DNA from: an uncultured Verrucomicrobiota bacterium
GTDB taxonomy: Bacteria; Verrucomicrobiota; Verrucomicrobiia; Limisphaerales; UBA1412
Assembly: GCA_944389455.1 (NCBI GenBank)
Contig: CALXMK010000002.1
Span: forward strand, 124,001-188,000
Direction: 5' to 3'
Length of the DNA: 64,000 nt
Below are positions 8,447 to 19,258 of the stretch, in pieces. The notes below the pieces were generated by a model. The model was not told the origin of the DNA. It ran no database searches and saw only the letters and a program-made list of their open reading frames with translations. A program made the position numbers and the translations under genes. The stretch's first letter is position 1. Each line of letters opens with the position of its first letter.

Positions 8447-9556
8447 TTAGATATTATTTTTGCCTAAAATCTCTTTGAGACCTTTGATAACTTTAATATT
8501 TTGTTCTTCCGTGCCAACTGTAATTCTTATCCATTCTGGGAGATTATAGTTGTTGACAGGACGGATAATAATGCCCTTTTTCTCCATAGACTGAAATACT
8601 TCGATTCCATTACCAACTTTAACAAGAATGAAGTTAGCGACAGAAGGAATATATTCTAATCCCATTTTATCAAATTCCTTTTGCAGATATTCCAATCCAG
8701 AAAGATTGACATTGCGTGCATAGTCAAGAAATTCGGTATCATCTAAAGCGGCCATGGCCCCAACTTGTGCTAGCTGATTGGAGTTAAAAGGTTCCCTCAC
8801 TTTATTAAGAGCTTGAATGAATTCTGGAGAGGCCATAGCAAATCCTATCCGTATTCCAGCTAAGCCATATATCTTAGAAAAGGTGCGGCAGATAACAAGA
8901 TTGTTTTTTTCATTATTACGGATCAGTGGTACTAAATCTGGAGGGGTTGTTTGATATTCTGTGTAAGCTTCATCAATTACAATAAGAATATTTTGGGGAA
9001 CTTTCTCTATAAAATTCTTTAATTCTTTTTCACTTAGGTGAGTGCCAGTTGGATTATTAGGATTAGCAATAAAAATGATACGTGTTTTGGAAGTAATAGC
9101 TTTGAGCATAGCATCCAAATCATTACCATAGTTTTTTGCAGGGGTCATAACTATTTCTGCCGAAGAGAGCTTAGTGACAATTGGATATACTGCAAAACTA
9201 TACTGACTCATAATGCATTCATCACAGGGTTGAAGCATAGCGTGTGCAATGAGTTCCAGTAGTTCATTTGAACCGTTGCCAACTATAATATATTCAGACG
9301 GTAGGTTGAGTTTTTTAGAAAGTTTTTCTTTTAGATAGAATGCGTTTCCGTCAGGATATAGATTAACTGTATTGAGAGCGTTTTTCATTGCTTCAATAGC
9401 TTTTGGGGAGGGCCCAAGAGGACTTTCATTAGAAGCTAACTTACATATACTCTCAGGTGCTAAGCCAAGTTCCCTGGCAACTTCTTCAATTGGTTTGCCT
9501 GGTAAATAGACAGGTAACTTTTTAATGGCCGGATTTAGTTCAAATGTTAGTGACAT
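8447..9556 (-). CDS. hisC: Histidinol-phosphate aminotransferase
   Basis: A PLP-dependent class I/II aminotransferase that converts imidazole-acetol phosphate to histidinol phosphate in histidine synthesis; many HisC proteins also act on aromatic amino acids. The PLP lysine is Lys228 in RTFSKIYGLAGIRIGF. FIANPNNPTG (163-171) and DEAYTEY (195-201) are the other family motifs, and SNESPLGPS near the N-terminus is typical of HisC. Length 369 fits. It is not beside other his genes. A plausible promoter lies 50 bases upstream, and a hairpin follows the gene. Confidence 0.9.
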   Translation of the reverse strand: MSLTFELNPAIKKLPVYLPGKPIEEVARELGLAPESICKLASNESPLGPSPKAIEAMKNALNTVNLYPDGNAFYLKEKLSKKLNLPSEYIIVGNGSNELLELIAHAMLQPCDECIMSQYSFAVYPIVTKLSSAEIVMTPAKNYGNDLDAMLKAITSKTRIIFIANPNNPTGTHLSEKELKNFIEKVPQNILIVIDEAYTEYQTTPPDLVPLIRNNEKNNLVICRTFSKIYGLAGIRIGFAMASPEFIQALNKVREPFNSNQLAQVGAMAALDDTEFLDYARNVNLSGLEYLQKEFDKMGLEYIPSVANFILVKVGNGIEVFQSMEKKGIIIRPVNNYNLPEWIRITVGTEEQNIKVIKGLKEILGKNNI

Positions 9557-9608
9557 AAAATAACTTTTACCTATTTTTTACGAATTTTTTTAATATTCGT
9601 TGGATTTA

Positions 9609-9637
9609 AATCTACGCTTTTTATTGAATAGGGTCAA
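9609..9637 (-). promoter_or_regulatory. Putative promoter of hisC
   Basis: Read on the minus strand: TTGACC, 17-base spacer, TAGATT, giving a predicted leader of about 45 bases before the hisC ATG at 9556. Match quality is moderate and the prediction is by eye. Confidence 0.45.
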
Positions 9638-9705
9638 TATAACAACCGAAATGGGACTTTTATTGTCTTTTTTGAGTAGAGATATGTTTATACTTAAATA
9701 TGTTA

Positions 9706-12393
9706 TTAATTAGTTTTAATTATTCTATAGAGGGTGGATTCACTGTTTTCTGAAATATCTATAATTTGCTCGGTTATGGGGAATTTCCCATGAACAGTAT
9801 TTACATGATTCCATTCAGGATTATAAAAAGTAGATTCCTGAAGGTGGTATTTTGCATTTGCTGCAGATTTCCATGCAATTCTCAATTTCCCTGGGGAGAG
9901 CAAGTTTATATCAAGGTTTAATTGATTGGATTGATTGATTATCTGATCTCCCACAATTTGCCAACGCGCATTAGAATAACCAGAAGGAGATAGAATATCC
10001 GTCGAACTATATTCTAAGGTTCCAAAATGCGCTAATTCCCAATTGTCTGCTAAGCCGTCGTGATCAGTATCTGTGACAGCAATTCCTTTAATATTTAAGG
10101 ATAAGCTCTCTAACTGATTTTGGGGCCATAATATTCTGCCAGGAGCTGGCATAGAGATAATTTCTACTTGCCAAGTTCCATAGGTGGACTCATAAAAATG
10201 CTGGGTTGTTAGAAAATTCCAGTCGATTTCAGCGTCAGAGCCAAAATTGTAACGATAGACTAGGCTGCGTGTTTTATGAGGGGATATCAAGGAAATATAG
10301 AGATTATTACATAATTCTCCAACAATTTTTATTCCTAGATTAATATCTTCACATATCATGTCTTCTGTTATTTCAAATTGGCATTGCAACGAGTTTATAT
10401 TGAGTTGACTATAAATATGTCCCTCTTCGGAACAGATGTTTTTGATTTTTTGAGCACTATTGCCGGAAATAAATACGGCAGGAATAGGACATCGATCTAC
10501 ATTGGCCATGTTAATGAGTTCATCATCTTCAACATTGTTATAGAGAATAACGAAAGAGGCTCCTGCTGAGGCAGCATAATTAATTCTATCTCTAAAAGAG
10601 AGCTCTGTGCCTCTTTGTATTAAGGCGGCTTTGCCGGTAAGATCTTCGGTGATTGGTCCTGTTATATTACCAAGGTCAACCGTTTCAATGAAGGGAGTGC
10701 TCTCATTTGGTATTGGTGTATCTGCAATGCTCATGGGAATTACAACTGGAGAATTAGTAGATTGAGAGAGAATTTGTAAAGTATATCCTTGTGATGGAAT
10801 AGAAAGAGAATGTTCGAGATTCAGTGTTTTAATTATGGATGTTTGAGGGGATAATTCTGTCCAGTTCTGCGCTAATTCAACAGCATGTCCGGCATCTGGG
10901 ATTCCATAACCAGTATTATTGCTAACTAAAAAACCAGCACTATTGGTTTGAGTGTTTGGATCAGAGATATCTGTGTATTGAGCTGATTGGATAAGTATAT
11001 GACGAATATCTCGAACAGTAAGATTGGTGTTACAGGAAAGCAAAAGTGCGCAAGTTCCTGATATTAAGGGTGTTGAAAATGAAGTTCCCTGAAACATTTT
11101 TCCGTTAGCGTAATTATTATAATCTTCAAAAGGTTCCCAGTAGTTAATGTAGTTGTATCCATTTGTCCCTGTAAGGTCTGTAGAAAAAAGGGATGGTTCA
11201 TCTTCAGCTACTCCGCCAGGAGCAGAAACAAGGATACAGGTTCCAGGAGAGGAGTAGTCAGCATATTCTCCATCTGAATTTACAGAGGCTACAACTATAG
11301 CTGTATCACGAGTGTTTCTGGGTTCTCTATTACTGTCTCCGTAATCGCTTGCGAAATTTTCGTTTGAAGAAGAGTGTCTATCATTACCAGCCGCTCTAAC
11401 CATGATAACTCCTTTCCCATTAGAAGCTATGCGAGTAGCCTGATTTAATGCGGCTTCTTCTACAGGAGATAGAGGAATCATTTTATTTCTATATCCCCAA
11501 CTTTGATTTTGTATTCTAATATGTTCGTTATCACGAATATAAAGTTCAGCTATTTCTAGGTCTGTCAATTCAGGTGAATTGCCTAGCATTACCCAGCTGG
11601 CTAATTGTGATTCAGGTGCTATACCACAGGTGCCTATTCCATTATAGGCAGTAGCAGCTGCTAGTCCAGCAACGGTCGTTCCATGACGGCAATTGCTTTG
11701 AAGAGAGATAGGATCAGGAGTGCTTTCATGAGTGAAAGCGTTATAATGGAAGTTATTTTGGAGACGATCAAAAAGGTCAGGATGAGTGCTTTCAATACCA
11801 GTATCCATAATAGCGATAACAGAACCTCTACCTTTAGTTATAGGCCAAGCGGAACGAATATTCATATCCCAGCTAATCTTAATTCCATTTTTATCACGAC
11901 GATCCAAATGCCAATCGTATTCCCAATATTTATCATTTGGTTCAGATGCATAATCAGCCATGTTGAGATTTAATTCGTATTCAGGACAAATATATTCGAT
12001 ATTTTGAATGGGGGTGAGTAACGTTGAAATTTGCAGTGCTTCTTTAACACTGCGAGTTTCTAATACCCAGATCTTGTTATTACCTTTTATAAAAGGATAT
12101 ACATTGATTCTGTGGATGCTCTGCCATTGTTTAATAAACTCAGAAAATATCTCCTCATCATTTTGTAGAATAAGCACAATCCGGGAGCCCATTGTTAGAG
12201 TCTTATTTGTCTCTAATAAAACAGGAGCGCGTCGAGTTGATGCTCCTTGGAGTGGTTGTGTGATTAGCTGCGTTTTACATAATTGTGGAAGTTTTACTCG
12301 AAACTTAAACTCGTCTTGTGAGGCTAGGCCTGTTTGACAGAGAAACAGAAAAGAGAATAAAAAACAAAACCAGAATCTGAAAAGGTTTTTCAT
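9706..12393 (-). CDS. Secreted subtilisin-like (S8) serine protease with PA and P-type domains
   Basis: An 895-residue exported protease. A signal peptide (about residues 1-24, ending GLAS) is followed by a propeptide-like region. The S8 catalytic domain starts around residue 190, with Asp197 in IAIMDTGIESTHPD, His238 in CRHGTTVAGLA, oxyanion Asn337 in AAGNDRH and Ser438 in GTSFSTPLISG. The triad is complete. A PA-like domain (about 560-680) and a proprotein-convertase P-like domain (about 690-780, around GTWQVEIISM) follow, with a short DTDHDGLADNWE calcium-binding-type stretch near 786. Its ATG abuts the stop of the GH78 gene (TAAATG), so it is translationally coupled to that gene. Substrate unknown; a role in cleaving glycoproteins whose sugars the GH78 and GH95 enzymes trim is inference. 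Confidence 0.88.
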   Translation of the reverse strand: MKNLFRFWFCFLFSFLFLCQTGLASQDEFKFRVKLPQLCKTQLITQPLQGASTRRAPVLLETNKTLTMGSRIVLILQNDEEIFSEFIKQWQSIHRINVYPFIKGNNKIWVLETRSVKEALQISTLLTPIQNIEYICPEYELNLNMADYASEPNDKYWEYDWHLDRRDKNGIKISWDMNIRSAWPITKGRGSVIAIMDTGIESTHPDLFDRLQNNFHYNAFTHESTPDPISLQSNCRHGTTVAGLAAATAYNGIGTCGIAPESQLASWVMLGNSPELTDLEIAELYIRDNEHIRIQNQSWGYRNKMIPLSPVEEAALNQATRIASNGKGVIMVRAAGNDRHSSSNENFASDYGDSNREPRNTRDTAIVVASVNSDGEYADYSSPGTCILVSAPGGVAEDEPSLFSTDLTGTNGYNYINYWEPFEDYNNYANGKMFQGTSFSTPLISGTCALLLSCNTNLTVRDIRHILIQSAQYTDISDPNTQTNSAGFLVSNNTGYGIPDAGHAVELAQNWTELSPQTSIIKTLNLEHSLSIPSQGYTLQILSQSTNSPVVIPMSIADTPIPNESTPFIETVDLGNITGPITEDLTGKAALIQRGTELSFRDRINYAASAGASFVILYNNVEDDELINMANVDRCPIPAVFISGNSAQKIKNICSEEGHIYSQLNINSLQCQFEITEDMICEDINLGIKIVGELCNNLYISLISPHKTRSLVYRYNFGSDAEIDWNFLTTQHFYESTYGTWQVEIISMPAPGRILWPQNQLESLSLNIKGIAVTDTDHDGLADNWELAHFGTLEYSSTDILSPSGYSNARWQIVGDQIINQSNQLNLDINLLSPGKLRIAWKSAANAKYHLQESTFYNPEWNHVNTVHGKFPITEQIIDISENSESTLYRIIKTN

Positions 12394-14697
12394 TTACTTA
12401 GAGCTTTCCTCAATAGTGAAAATCTTGTTGCCAGATCCTATGTTTTCAAGGATATAATATCCGGATATTTCTTTTACATTTGATAAATCAAAATTCAATT
12501 TTGGAGATTGGATTTTAAATTTGGGTATCCATATTTCAGCTATAGTTCCTGCTGGAATATCCACATTGAGAGAAAATTCTTTTTCGTTTGGATGATTAAT
12601 TTGAATATAAACTGTTCCTCGAATGGTTGGGACATTTGCCTGAATCCATTTCAAAGTAGCGATTTGGGGTTTAATACGTATTTGACTAAATCCTGGGCTT
12701 AGTGGTTCTACTCCAACTAATTTTCGCATGATAATATTAGCAGGAGCGCTGCCCCAGGCATGGTTCCAATCTAGGTTGTTTTTGTATTTATTGTCCCAAG
12801 CTTCAAGCGTAACAGTGCTGCCCAGTTTGATCATGTTGTACCAGCTACGATCATCTTGTGCAGTAAGTCTTTCCAATCCATATTGTGGATCACCAGCTTC
12901 ATAAATAGCATCCATTAGAAATTGTGATCCATAGACACTGCATGCCATTCCTTTAGATTGGATAATTCTCATGATAGAGGGGATATTTTCTGATGGAACC
13001 ATATTAAAGGCTAAAGGGAACATATTGGAGTGAATGGCACTATGATCAGTACCGATCCCATCACGATAGTTTTGAGAGGAAGAATTGTAAAAAGCTTTAT
13101 TGTAATTTTCTTTTACAAGAAGAGCTCTATTAAAAAAGAAAGATGAATCATTTATTTTGCCGAGGCATTCGGCGATTTTGCTCATTAGATATAATGCTTG
13201 ATAGTGATATGCATTTACAACGGCATTGTAATCTTGAAAAACAAAGTAATCTGATTCTCCTGGTTTTTTATCTTGACCAAATCCTCCTGCTTGAGGCCAG
13301 TCTACAATATCACGTATTTCCTTACCTTTAAAATGGATGGATTCCATCAGATCAGAATTCTGTTTTCCTGTTCTTGTGCTGATGAGAAATGTTTTTTCAT
13401 CAGCTAGGGGAAGTAACAATTTAGCCTTCAAGTCATCATAAAATTTATCCAAAGAGCGCATATCTCCAGTATAGAGATAATCTTGCCAGGCAATGATAAT
13501 GGATTGCAGAATCCATTCAGTAGGCCAGGTTGGATGTGTGATTAGGTATTCACTGGAGACTCTGGCCATACTGAAATCGTTATCGACGGCATAATGTGAA
13601 AGTTGATTGATAATGGCGTCAGCCTCATAAGGAATTCTTTCGCGATCACCATCAACATAGATTCCACAAAAACTAGTTATCTTGATAGTGTATCTGCATA
13701 ATTCCCAGATTTGGTTGAGAATATCGTTATCGCACCTGAAAAAGCCGGTATTTCGAAACATATAAGTAGCAGATTCACGGATAACTAAGGGCATTGTATC
13801 TAATTTCCCATTTTTAGTTTCTATTTCGCAATATCGAAAGGGATATACTTCTCCAATATATGAAGGCATTTTTATTGCTTGAGAACCCGTATTGCGTTTA
13901 TCAGGATGGATCTGAAGGTGGTAAGTATGGGTGCCTTTTTTTAGATTAAGGGTATATTCGGAATAACGAATAGTTGCTCCAGGTTTTCGGTTTACTCTGC
14001 CATCTTTACAACTTTCCCCAATGCGAATGGTAATTGATTCATTATCAAATTGAGTGGAAAGAGTTAATCTAAGAGTTGCAAAAGAGGCTTTGGCGAAATC
14101 GATAAAATAAAGTGATGTGGTCTCATCAGATAGGTCTTGGATTTTTTTCGGGAATTCATCCGTTTTTAAAATAGGATAGCTGCTTGGATGATAATCTTCT
14201 TGTAGTTGAGGTGACATTCGGAATGCTTTTGGCTGAGACCATTCTGATTCATTGTTGTTATTCCAAGAGCGAACTTGCCAATAGCAGGTTTTTCCAGGAG
14301 TTAATGTTTCTCCTTGATATTTTATATTTAGATTTTCTGATGAGTTGATTTTACCACTGTCCCACAGATCGGGAGCGTTATTTTCTAGATTTTTGATTAA
14401 GCTGGCGACGCGGATTTGATATGCTGTTTGCAGAATGTCTTTTTTTTCACTTCTTAATTCCCATGAGAAGATTGGTTTTTTACTTTTGATAAAAGGAAGT
14501 TGATAATCTTTATTTGACAAGGGGACATTTTCTATAGGAAGGTTGACCTGATATCCGTTTTTAAAAACTTTATCGGTATCAAGAAGAAGATCTGTACGGA
14601 GATTCTGGGGTGGTAATTCTGCTGAATATATATTTGATGTTAACAGTGATAATATAAAAAAACTAGTTTTAATGATAATAAAGTAATTATATTTCAT
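12394..14697 (-). CDS. Secreted alpha-L-rhamnosidase, glycoside hydrolase family 78
   Basis: Removes terminal alpha-L-rhamnose from glycans by an inverting mechanism. The 767-residue protein has a signal peptide (about residues 1-26), N-terminal beta domains (FSWELR ... TAYQIRVAS), and an (alpha/alpha)6 barrel. YVDGDRERIPYEADA at residues 347-361 matches the GH78 motif that contains the general acid. TVTLEAWDN and WNHAWGSAPANI further on are also typical, as is the C-terminal GVEPLSPGFSQIRIKPQ. It is the middle gene of a tight operon: 8 bases after the SpoIIE phosphatase gene and directly abutting the protease gene. Rhamnosidase activity is the family norm, but the exact substrate is unknown. 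Confidence 0.87.
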   Translation of the reverse strand: MKYNYFIIIKTSFFILSLLTSNIYSAELPPQNLRTDLLLDTDKVFKNGYQVNLPIENVPLSNKDYQLPFIKSKKPIFSWELRSEKKDILQTAYQIRVASLIKNLENNAPDLWDSGKINSSENLNIKYQGETLTPGKTCYWQVRSWNNNNESEWSQPKAFRMSPQLQEDYHPSSYPILKTDEFPKKIQDLSDETTSLYFIDFAKASFATLRLTLSTQFDNESITIRIGESCKDGRVNRKPGATIRYSEYTLNLKKGTHTYHLQIHPDKRNTGSQAIKMPSYIGEVYPFRYCEIETKNGKLDTMPLVIRESATYMFRNTGFFRCDNDILNQIWELCRYTIKITSFCGIYVDGDRERIPYEADAIINQLSHYAVDNDFSMARVSSEYLITHPTWPTEWILQSIIIAWQDYLYTGDMRSLDKFYDDLKAKLLLPLADEKTFLISTRTGKQNSDLMESIHFKGKEIRDIVDWPQAGGFGQDKKPGESDYFVFQDYNAVVNAYHYQALYLMSKIAECLGKINDSSFFFNRALLVKENYNKAFYNSSSQNYRDGIGTDHSAIHSNMFPLAFNMVPSENIPSIMRIIQSKGMACSVYGSQFLMDAIYEAGDPQYGLERLTAQDDRSWYNMIKLGSTVTLEAWDNKYKNNLDWNHAWGSAPANIIMRKLVGVEPLSPGFSQIRIKPQIATLKWIQANVPTIRGTVYIQINHPNEKEFSLNVDIPAGTIAEIWIPKFKIQSPKLNFDLSNVKEISGYYILENIGSGNKIFTIEESSK

Positions 14698-14705
14698 ATT
14701 TATTT

Positions 14706-16556
14706 CTATTTAGAGAATCCATTGTATTTTAAAGCGAGCATTGTAATATCGTCAGTCTGATTTGTATTTGTAGTGAATTTATCTATCTCAATTAGCGTTT
14801 CTTGAATAATTTCCTTAGAAGAAATATTAAATGACATCTTATTGAGAGAGTTTTTTAATCTATTTTCAGAGAAAAGTTCACCTTTAGAGTTCATTGCTTC
14901 TGTAACACCATCTGTATAGAGGAAAATTATATCTCCGGATTCAAGGAAAATTTTTGCTTCTGTATAGTGCATGTTTTCTAAAGCTGCAAGAACTAATCCG
15001 GGCCTTATTTTCATGTATTCAAATTGGCTGTTATTTTTGCGCAAAAGTGGAGGATTATGGCCAGCGTTAACATAAGTTAGTTCTCCAGTTTGAGTATCCA
15101 GAATTGCTAGAAAAATAGTAACAAACATATTACTGGAACTGTTTTTACATAAATTTCTATTCACATGATTAAAAATATCAGCAGCTCCATATCCTGTTTC
15201 CGAATAACTACGAATTAGAGGTGGAATGGTCATCATAAAAAGGGCAGCTGGAATCCCTTTCCCAGATACGTCACCAATAAAAAAACAGAGGTGGGTTTTA
15301 TCTTTAAAGAAATAATAGTAAAAGTCTCCACCAACTTTTTTAGCAGTTTTCATGAGAGCATAAAGATCAAATTCGTTATAGGCTGAGGTTGAATAAGAGT
15401 TAGTGTTTTGAGGAAGACTGGATAGCTGAATTGATTGAGCGAATTCGAGTTCGCTATCTATTCTGGTATTAGCTTGTTCTATAGCATTTTTTAGGGAAGA
15501 TACCATGGAATTGATTCCTTGAGAAAGGTTACGGAACTCTTGAGTAGAATCAACTTTGATTTCTATGTTTAAGTTACCATCAGTGATTTTTCTTAGAGAT
15601 CTATTTACTTTATAGATACCATTAATGACGATTTTTTGAACCAAAATGGATATTAGAAGGAATACAACTCCAAATAAGACAATATTAAACAGTAACACTT
15701 GAACAATATTACTGTTCCTGTTAAGGAACATCTCATTTTCAGGGAGTATTCCAATAATATTGTAATCGCCTAAAGTGGAATGTATGCAGGTATAGTTTGT
15801 ATTGCTAATATTTGCTAGAAACCTTTTTGAATCGGATGATAAAAAAGAAGGATTGATTCCCAAATCTTTAATGTTTTTATTTAACCATTTTGGGTTTTCA
15901 ATGCTGACAATCTTATCTTGTTTTACAAGAATTGCAGTTCCGTTTTTACCGATTCTAAATCCGTGGGCAATGTTTTCTATATTAGCCAGATCCATTGCCT
16001 TTTGGAGACGTTCCGAGGAATATGATATTTGGACGAAACCAGGTTTATTTAAAAGAGCAACACCTGCAAATTGCATAATTTTACCATCAGATCCTCTGGG
16101 CAGTGGATCTTGAACTAATTCCAAATCAGGGTTCTCTAGAAGCTGCATAAACCATTGGGATTGACTTGTGGAGTTCATATCAAAACCAAGGTGAATGGGA
16201 GTTGTTGAATTAACAATAATTCCTTTCTCGTTGGTAATATCAATCTCGTCAACATTCAAAATTTTAAGTAGTTCAACCAGTGTGTCTTGTTCTTTTTCAA
16301 TTTCTGGACGTGAATAAAGTAGCCATGCGAGGGTTTTGGCTTTATTTATCGCTTCAGAATCTGATTCATGTCGAATAGTCTTTAAGTTTTCTTGATTTGT
16401 CAAAATCTCTTTTTTTATATCTTCAATTTTCAGAGAAATAATCAATTCTGCATTTTTATAAGCAGTACGAGTTTGAATGAAATATGAAAGCGTCAGCGTG
16501 ACTAAAAATGCTATGCTGATAAATATAAAAAGCCATTTCTGGAATTTTTTTTGCAT
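14706..16556 (-). CDS. Membrane sensor SpoIIE-type (PP2C) protein phosphatase with HAMP domain
   Basis: A 616-residue inner-membrane signalling protein. TM1 is at about residues 9-27, followed by an extracytoplasmic Cache-like sensor (about 35-280), TM2 (285-308), HAMP (309-362), a short coiled coil, and the SpoIIE/RsbU phosphatase domain (about 380-612). Metal-binding motifs are present: GGDFYYYF (409-416), GDVSGKGIPAALF (428-440), and near the end LYTDGVTEA and QTDDITMLAL. Such phosphatases dephosphorylate STAS anti-anti-sigma proteins in partner-switching circuits. It opens the operon with the GH78 rhamnosidase and S8 protease and is divergent from the GH95 fucosidase across about 100 bases. 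An extracellular signal may therefore control this glycan locus or the wider network. Confidence 0.9.
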   Translation of the reverse strand: MQKKFQKWLFIFISIAFLVTLTLSYFIQTRTAYKNAELIISLKIEDIKKEILTNQENLKTIRHESDSEAINKAKTLAWLLYSRPEIEKEQDTLVELLKILNVDEIDITNEKGIIVNSTTPIHLGFDMNSTSQSQWFMQLLENPDLELVQDPLPRGSDGKIMQFAGVALLNKPGFVQISYSSERLQKAMDLANIENIAHGFRIGKNGTAILVKQDKIVSIENPKWLNKNIKDLGINPSFLSSDSKRFLANISNTNYTCIHSTLGDYNIIGILPENEMFLNRNSNIVQVLLFNIVLFGVVFLLISILVQKIVINGIYKVNRSLRKITDGNLNIEIKVDSTQEFRNLSQGINSMVSSLKNAIEQANTRIDSELEFAQSIQLSSLPQNTNSYSTSAYNEFDLYALMKTAKKVGGDFYYYFFKDKTHLCFFIGDVSGKGIPAALFMMTIPPLIRSYSETGYGAADIFNHVNRNLCKNSSSNMFVTIFLAILDTQTGELTYVNAGHNPPLLRKNNSQFEYMKIRPGLVLAALENMHYTEAKIFLESGDIIFLYTDGVTEAMNSKGELFSENRLKNSLNKMSFNISSKEIIQETLIEIDKFTTNTNQTDDITMLALKYNGFSK

Positions 16557-16659
16557 ATAACAAAAAACTATCGTAGTTTATAGTGAAATTCTATTTGAAT
16601 AAAGTTTTTATTGAAAATTTTATTGCTCCAAGCTACTCTTGCTGCGATTAGGTTTGGTT

Positions 16660-19206
16660 ATGGAAAATCCTTTTTTGATCAAAAATATTCGTAGTAAGAG
16701 GAATTTATTTATCTGTGAAATATTAGTTGGGTATGGAGTGATGATGTTTTTTTCCTTGGGCTGTTTGGCTTCAAATGTTTTATGGTATCAAGAACCAGTG
16801 CCTATTTATCATGCCGAAAATAGAAATAATCCCTCACTAGAGTGGACTCGGGCACTGCCTGTAGGGAATGGGCGTTTGGGGGGAATGGTTTTTGGTGGGG
16901 TTCCCATAGAGAGAATACAATTGAATGAAGAATCTGTTTGGTCTGGAGGTGTAGATGAGGCAGACAACCCTGCTGCATTAGAGCATCAGGATGAAATTCG
17001 TAAATTGCTTCTGGAAGGAAAGTATGCAGAAGCAAATAAATTAACTGAAAAGTACATGGTTAGCAAAAATAGTGGCTCAGGATATGGAAATGGAAAGTTA
17101 GTTAAGTATGGATGTTTCCAAACTCTAGGAGATTTGATTATTAATTTTCCAGGGCATGAAAATTATAAGAATTATCGCAGAGAACTTTTGCTGGAGGACG
17201 CTATTGCGCGAACTGTTTATACAGTGGGAAATACTATATTCAAACGAGAGGTATTTGCAAGTTATCCTGATCAAGTAATAGTGGTTAATTTAACAGCAGA
17301 TAGACCAAGTTCTATTACTTGCGATATAACACTTTCGAGAGGAGAATATGAGAAAGTGATTCAAGGAGATCCTAAATTAAATGAAATAATTATGATGGGA
17401 CAGTTGCCGAGTGGTCAGGATCTTGATGGGTTAAAGTTTATGGTTCGCTTAGCTCCTGAAGTTCAAGGTGGCACTGTAACATTAGATGAGAATACCTTGA
17501 GAATTTCACATGCTGATTCAGTAATGCTTATTTTGGCGGCCGAAACTGATTATATGAGACCTAATACGAACATCTTGCGTACTCGTAATAATTGGTCAAA
17601 AGTAAGGCAACCTTTAGATGATGCTGGAAATCCTCTTTATGTAGGCAATCCTTATGAAGAGCTTACACAAAAACAGCTTTCGAAAGCGTTGAGAAAAAAA
17701 TATTCTTTACTGAAAGAAAGACATGAAGAAGATTTTGAAGAATTATTTGAGCGCTGTTCGTTGGATTTAGGTAAATCAGCCAACGATTCATTAGCTACAG
17801 ATATTCGTTTAAAGAGATTTGCGACCGGAGAAAAAGATCCATCTTTAATTGCACTTTATTTTCAATATGGTCGCTATTTACTAATTAGTTCTTCTCGTTA
17901 TGGTACCTTGCCTGCCAATTTGCAGGGAATATGGGCTGATGGATTTCAGACTCCTTGGAACGGTGACTATCACCACAATATCAATGATCAAATGAATTAT
18001 TGGCCGGCGGAAACCACTGGACTTTCAGAATGCCATGTGCCATTTCTGGCTTATATTGCCTCGTTGCAAATTCCTGGTTCCAAGACAGCTCGGATTAATT
18101 ATGGGGCTAAAGGGTGGGTGACCCATATGCTTGGAAATCTTTGGGGATATACATCTCCGGGAGAGAGTGCTAGTTGGGGACTGTTTCCTGCTGCGGGCGG
18201 ATGGCTCTGCCAACATCTTTGGGAACATTATGCATTTACTTTAGATAGAGATTATTTGGAATGGGCTTATCCGATAATGAAATCTTCAGCAGAGTTTTAT
18301 ATGGATTATCTGTTTGAGCATCCCACCTTAGGATGGTTGGTGACAGGACCTGCTAATTCTCCAGAAAATTCGTTTATTACCAAAGATGGAGTTCGAGGAA
18401 ATATCTGTTTAGCTCCCACAATGGATATGGAAATTATTTATGATCTTTTCAGTAATTGCATAGAAGCTGGAAAAATTGTAGAAGATGATCCTAATTTTTT
18501 AGAAAATCTCCGTCAGACACGAGCACGCTTAGTTCCTCTTAGAATAGGAAAACACGGGCAATTAATGGAATGGATTGAGGATTTTGATGAAGCTGAGCCA
18601 GGACATCGGCATATTTCACATTTATATGCTTTACATCCCGGCAAGCAAATTACGGTTGATAAAACTCCTGAGTTAGCGGAAGCTGCACGAGTTACTTTGC
18701 AGAGAAGATTGGCAAAAGGTGGTGGGCATACAGGATGGAGTCGGGCTTGGATCATTAATTTTTACGCTCGCCTACATGATGGAAATACTGCTTGGAGCCA
18801 CGTTAAAGAGATTCTCTCAAAATCGACACTTCCTAATTTGTTTGATACCCATCCTCCATTTCAGATTGATGGAAATTTTGGAGCTACTGCCGGAATTGCC
18901 GAAATGCTTCTTCAAAGTCACGGAGAAGCAATAGAATTTTTACCCGCATTGCCCGATGATTGGAAGTCTGGTGAGGTGGAAGGGTTGAGAGCAAGGGGTG
19001 CTTTTGTTGTTGATATAGAATGGAAAGATGGACAATTATTTGAAGGTGAAATAGAATCTCTAAAAGGTGAATATTGTGTTATCAAGACAGATGTTCCAGT
19101 AACGGTTTATTATAATGACAAACCGTTATCTACAGCAGTTTATGATGAAAATAAGATTTCTTTTCAAACAAAGAATGGCGCTTCTTATCAAATAAAAAGA
19201 AGATAG
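16660..19206 (+). CDS. Exported alpha-L-fucosidase-type glycoside hydrolase family 95 enzyme
   Basis: GH95 enzymes are inverting alpha-1,2-L-fucosidases (some are alpha-L-galactosidases) that act on host or algal glycans. Family motifs are clear: [20 protein letters not shown] near the N-terminus, [14 protein letters not shown] (carrying the catalytic-pocket Asn residues), [14 protein letters not shown] and [10 protein letters not shown]. Full length at about 848 residues. A hydrophobic segment ending SLGCLASN gives an export signal; the cysteine there is a weak lipobox candidate. I prefer the ATG at 16660; an upstream in-frame TTG at 16639 is possible. It is divergent from the phosphatase-GH78-protease operon and is followed after 52 bases by ribD. 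Confidence 0.88.
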   Translation: MENPFLIKNIRSKRNLFICEILVGYGVMMFFSLGCLASNVLWYQEPVPIYHAENRNNPSLEWTRALPVGNGRLGGMVFGGVPIERIQLNEESVWSGGVDEADNPAALEHQDEIRKLLLEGKYAEANKLTEKYMVSKNSGSGYGNGKLVKYGCFQTLGDLIINFPGHENYKNYRRELLLEDAIARTVYTVGNTIFKREVFASYPDQVIVVNLTADRPSSITCDITLSRGEYEKVIQGDPKLNEIIMMGQLPSGQDLDGLKFMVRLAPEVQGGTVTLDENTLRISHADSVMLILAAETDYMRPNTNILRTRNNWSKVRQPLDDAGNPLYVGNPYEELTQKQLSKALRKKYSLLKERHEEDFEELFERCSLDLGKSANDSLATDIRLKRFATGEKDPSLIALYFQYGRYLLISSSRYGTLPANLQGIWADGFQTPWNGDYHHNINDQMNYWPAETTGLSECHVPFLAYIASLQIPGSKTARINYGAKGWVTHMLGNLWGYTSPGESASWGLFPAAGGWLCQHLWEHYAFTLDRDYLEWAYPIMKSSAEFYMDYLFEHPTLGWLVTGPANSPENSFITKDGVRGNICLAPTMDMEIIYDLFSNCIEAGKIVEDDPNFLENLRQTRARLVPLRIGKHGQLMEWIEDFDEAEPGHRHISHLYALHPGKQITVDKTPELAEAARVTLQRRLAKGGGHTGWSRAWIINFYARLHDGNTAWSHVKEILSKSTLPNLFDTHPPFQIDGNFGATAGIAEMLLQSHGEAIEFLPALPDDWKSGEVEGLRARGAFVVDIEWKDGQLFEGEIESLKGEYCVIKTDVPVTVYYNDKPLSTAVYDENKISFQTKNGASYQIKRR

Positions 19207-19258
19207 ATTACTATAAATAAAAGATGGGAATATAGTGTAGAGAGAAATTATTTTAGAG

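Noticed and set aside
15802..16113. 103-codon plus-strand open frame inside the sensor phosphatase gene
   Set aside because: It is antisense to a gene with clear domains, and its translation has no recognisable pattern; a shadow frame.
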